Source: CAZWSE01 sp964636575
GTDB lineage: Bacteria > Pseudomonadota > Alphaproteobacteria > Rhodobacterales > Rhodobacteraceae
Length of the DNA: 13,645 bases
Direction of reading: 5' to 3'
Assembly: GCA_964636575.1 (NCBI GenBank)
Contig: CAZWSE010000091.1
Span: 1-13,645, forward strand
A model generated the notes under the pieces. That model did no database searches, had not been told where the DNA came from, and worked only from the letters and a program-made list of their open reading frames with translations. Position numbers and translations under genes: made by a program. Positions within the stretch are counted from its first letter, which is position 1; the number at the start of each line of letters is the position of its first letter. Below are positions 13,179 to 13,645 of the stretch, piece after piece.

Positions 13179-13645
13179 ATGAGACGCCACCGCAATGTAA
13201 AAATCGTCGCCACACTCGGGCCTGCGTCCAGCACATACGATATGATCCGCAAGCTGCATGAAACAGGGGCAGACGTGTTCCGGCTGAACATGTCCCACGG
13301 GACGCATGAGGAAATCGCGGAAAAGCACAGCATCATCCGGCAGGTCGAAACCGACACAGGCAGCCCGATTGCAATTCTGGCAGACCTGCAAGGGCCAAAA
13401 CTGCGGGTGGGTGAATTCGCAAATGGCGAAGAAGACTTGGCAGAAGGGGCGGCGTTCCGGCTCGATCTGGACAAAACCAAAGGGACCATTGATCGGGTGT
13501 GCCTGCCGCATCCCGAAATCTTCGCGGCGCTCGAAGTGGGGGCGCATCTTTTGGTCAATGACGGCAAGATCAGCCTGAAAGTCACAGCCTGCGGGGCGGA
13601 CTTTGCAGATTGCGTGGTCGAAACAGGCGGAACGATCTCAAACCG
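13179..13645 (+). CDS. pyk: Pyruvate kinase, 5' part (cut by window end)
   Basis: The frame opens at ATG 13179 and runs off the right edge, giving 155 of an expected ~480 residues. It begins MRRHRNVKIVATLGPASS and continues with DVFRLNMSHG (33-41) and ILADLQGPKLR (66-76). These are the barrel motifs of pyruvate kinase, with R35, N37 and S39 in the RLNxSHG block that binds phosphoenolpyruvate and K+. From about residue 78 the sequence enters the lid (B) domain. The enzyme turns phosphoenolpyruvate and ADP into pyruvate and ATP, the last glycolytic step. The ribosome binding site is poor (GAGG about 12 bases upstream). It is divergent from the amidohydrolase gene. Truncation is due to the window only. 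Confidence 0.95.
   Translation, partial: MRRHRNVKIVATLGPASSTYDMIRKLHETGADVFRLNMSHGTHEEIAEKHSIIRQVETDTGSPIAILADLQGPKLRVGEFANGEEDLAEGAAFRLDLDKTKGTIDRVCLPHPEIFAALEVGAHLLVNDGKISLKVTACGADFADCVVETGGTISN

Noticed and set aside
1..13645. CRISPR array, insertion sequence, toxin-antitoxin pair or phage-defence system
   Set aside because: No regularly spaced direct repeats, transposase motifs, small paired toxin/antitoxin genes or known defence domains were found on either strand.

Overview
This window looks like chromosomal DNA of a marine alphaproteobacterium of the Rhodobacteraceae (Roseobacter group). Three things point that way: GC-rich codon use, an Mcl whose length (318 aa) and catalytic residue numbering (E141, D168) match the Rhodobacter sphaeroides enzyme, and short GC-palindrome/TATTTTT elements at gene ends that I recall from this family. 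No database search was possible. Assignments rest on motifs and family knowledge. I see no phage, transposon, integrase or CRISPR.

Layout. Left edge (1-790): about 170 bases without a clear gene, then tRNA-Ala(GGC) and a TIGR02300 acidic protein, both on the minus strand. A YgjP-like metallopeptidase is divergent from the latter. Positions 1479-2186 hold a GntR/FCD regulator with two identical operator-like palindromes directly upstream of its start. Positions 2207-5447 hold accA (minus), a secreted two-repeat Cys protein (plus), a LysE-family exporter (minus) and mcl1 (minus). Several of these gene ends carry terminator-like hairpins. Positions 5722-8626 hold a plus-strand cassette, dgcN-dgcA-dat. 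Positions 8752-11904 hold a two-gene plus-strand envelope unit: an 827-aa OmpA-family protein with BON-like repeats and a membrane-anchored helix-hairpin-helix protein, closed by a strong terminator. Positions 11976-13043 hold a minus-strand pair, N-formylglutamate amidohydrolase and a DUF1244 protein. At the right edge is the 5' part of a pyruvate kinase gene, cut by the window.

How the genes may work together. The most coherent functional group is dgcN-dgcA-dat. Dat can move amino groups from D-amino acids (for example D-Ala from peptidoglycan) onto 2-oxoglutarate, giving D-glutamate. DgcN acetylates D-glutamate and DgcA racemises the N-acetyl product to the L form, which feeds the L-glutamate/arginine pool. 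The DgcN/DgcA route is known; adding Dat as a funnel is my inference from synteny. A hairpin element lies between dgcN and dgcA and also supplies the dgcA ribosome binding site, so it may set the ratio of the two proteins. AccA, Mcl1 and Pyk are housekeeping or central-carbon enzymes. The ompA/HhH pair and the two-repeat secreted protein are the least understood genes here.
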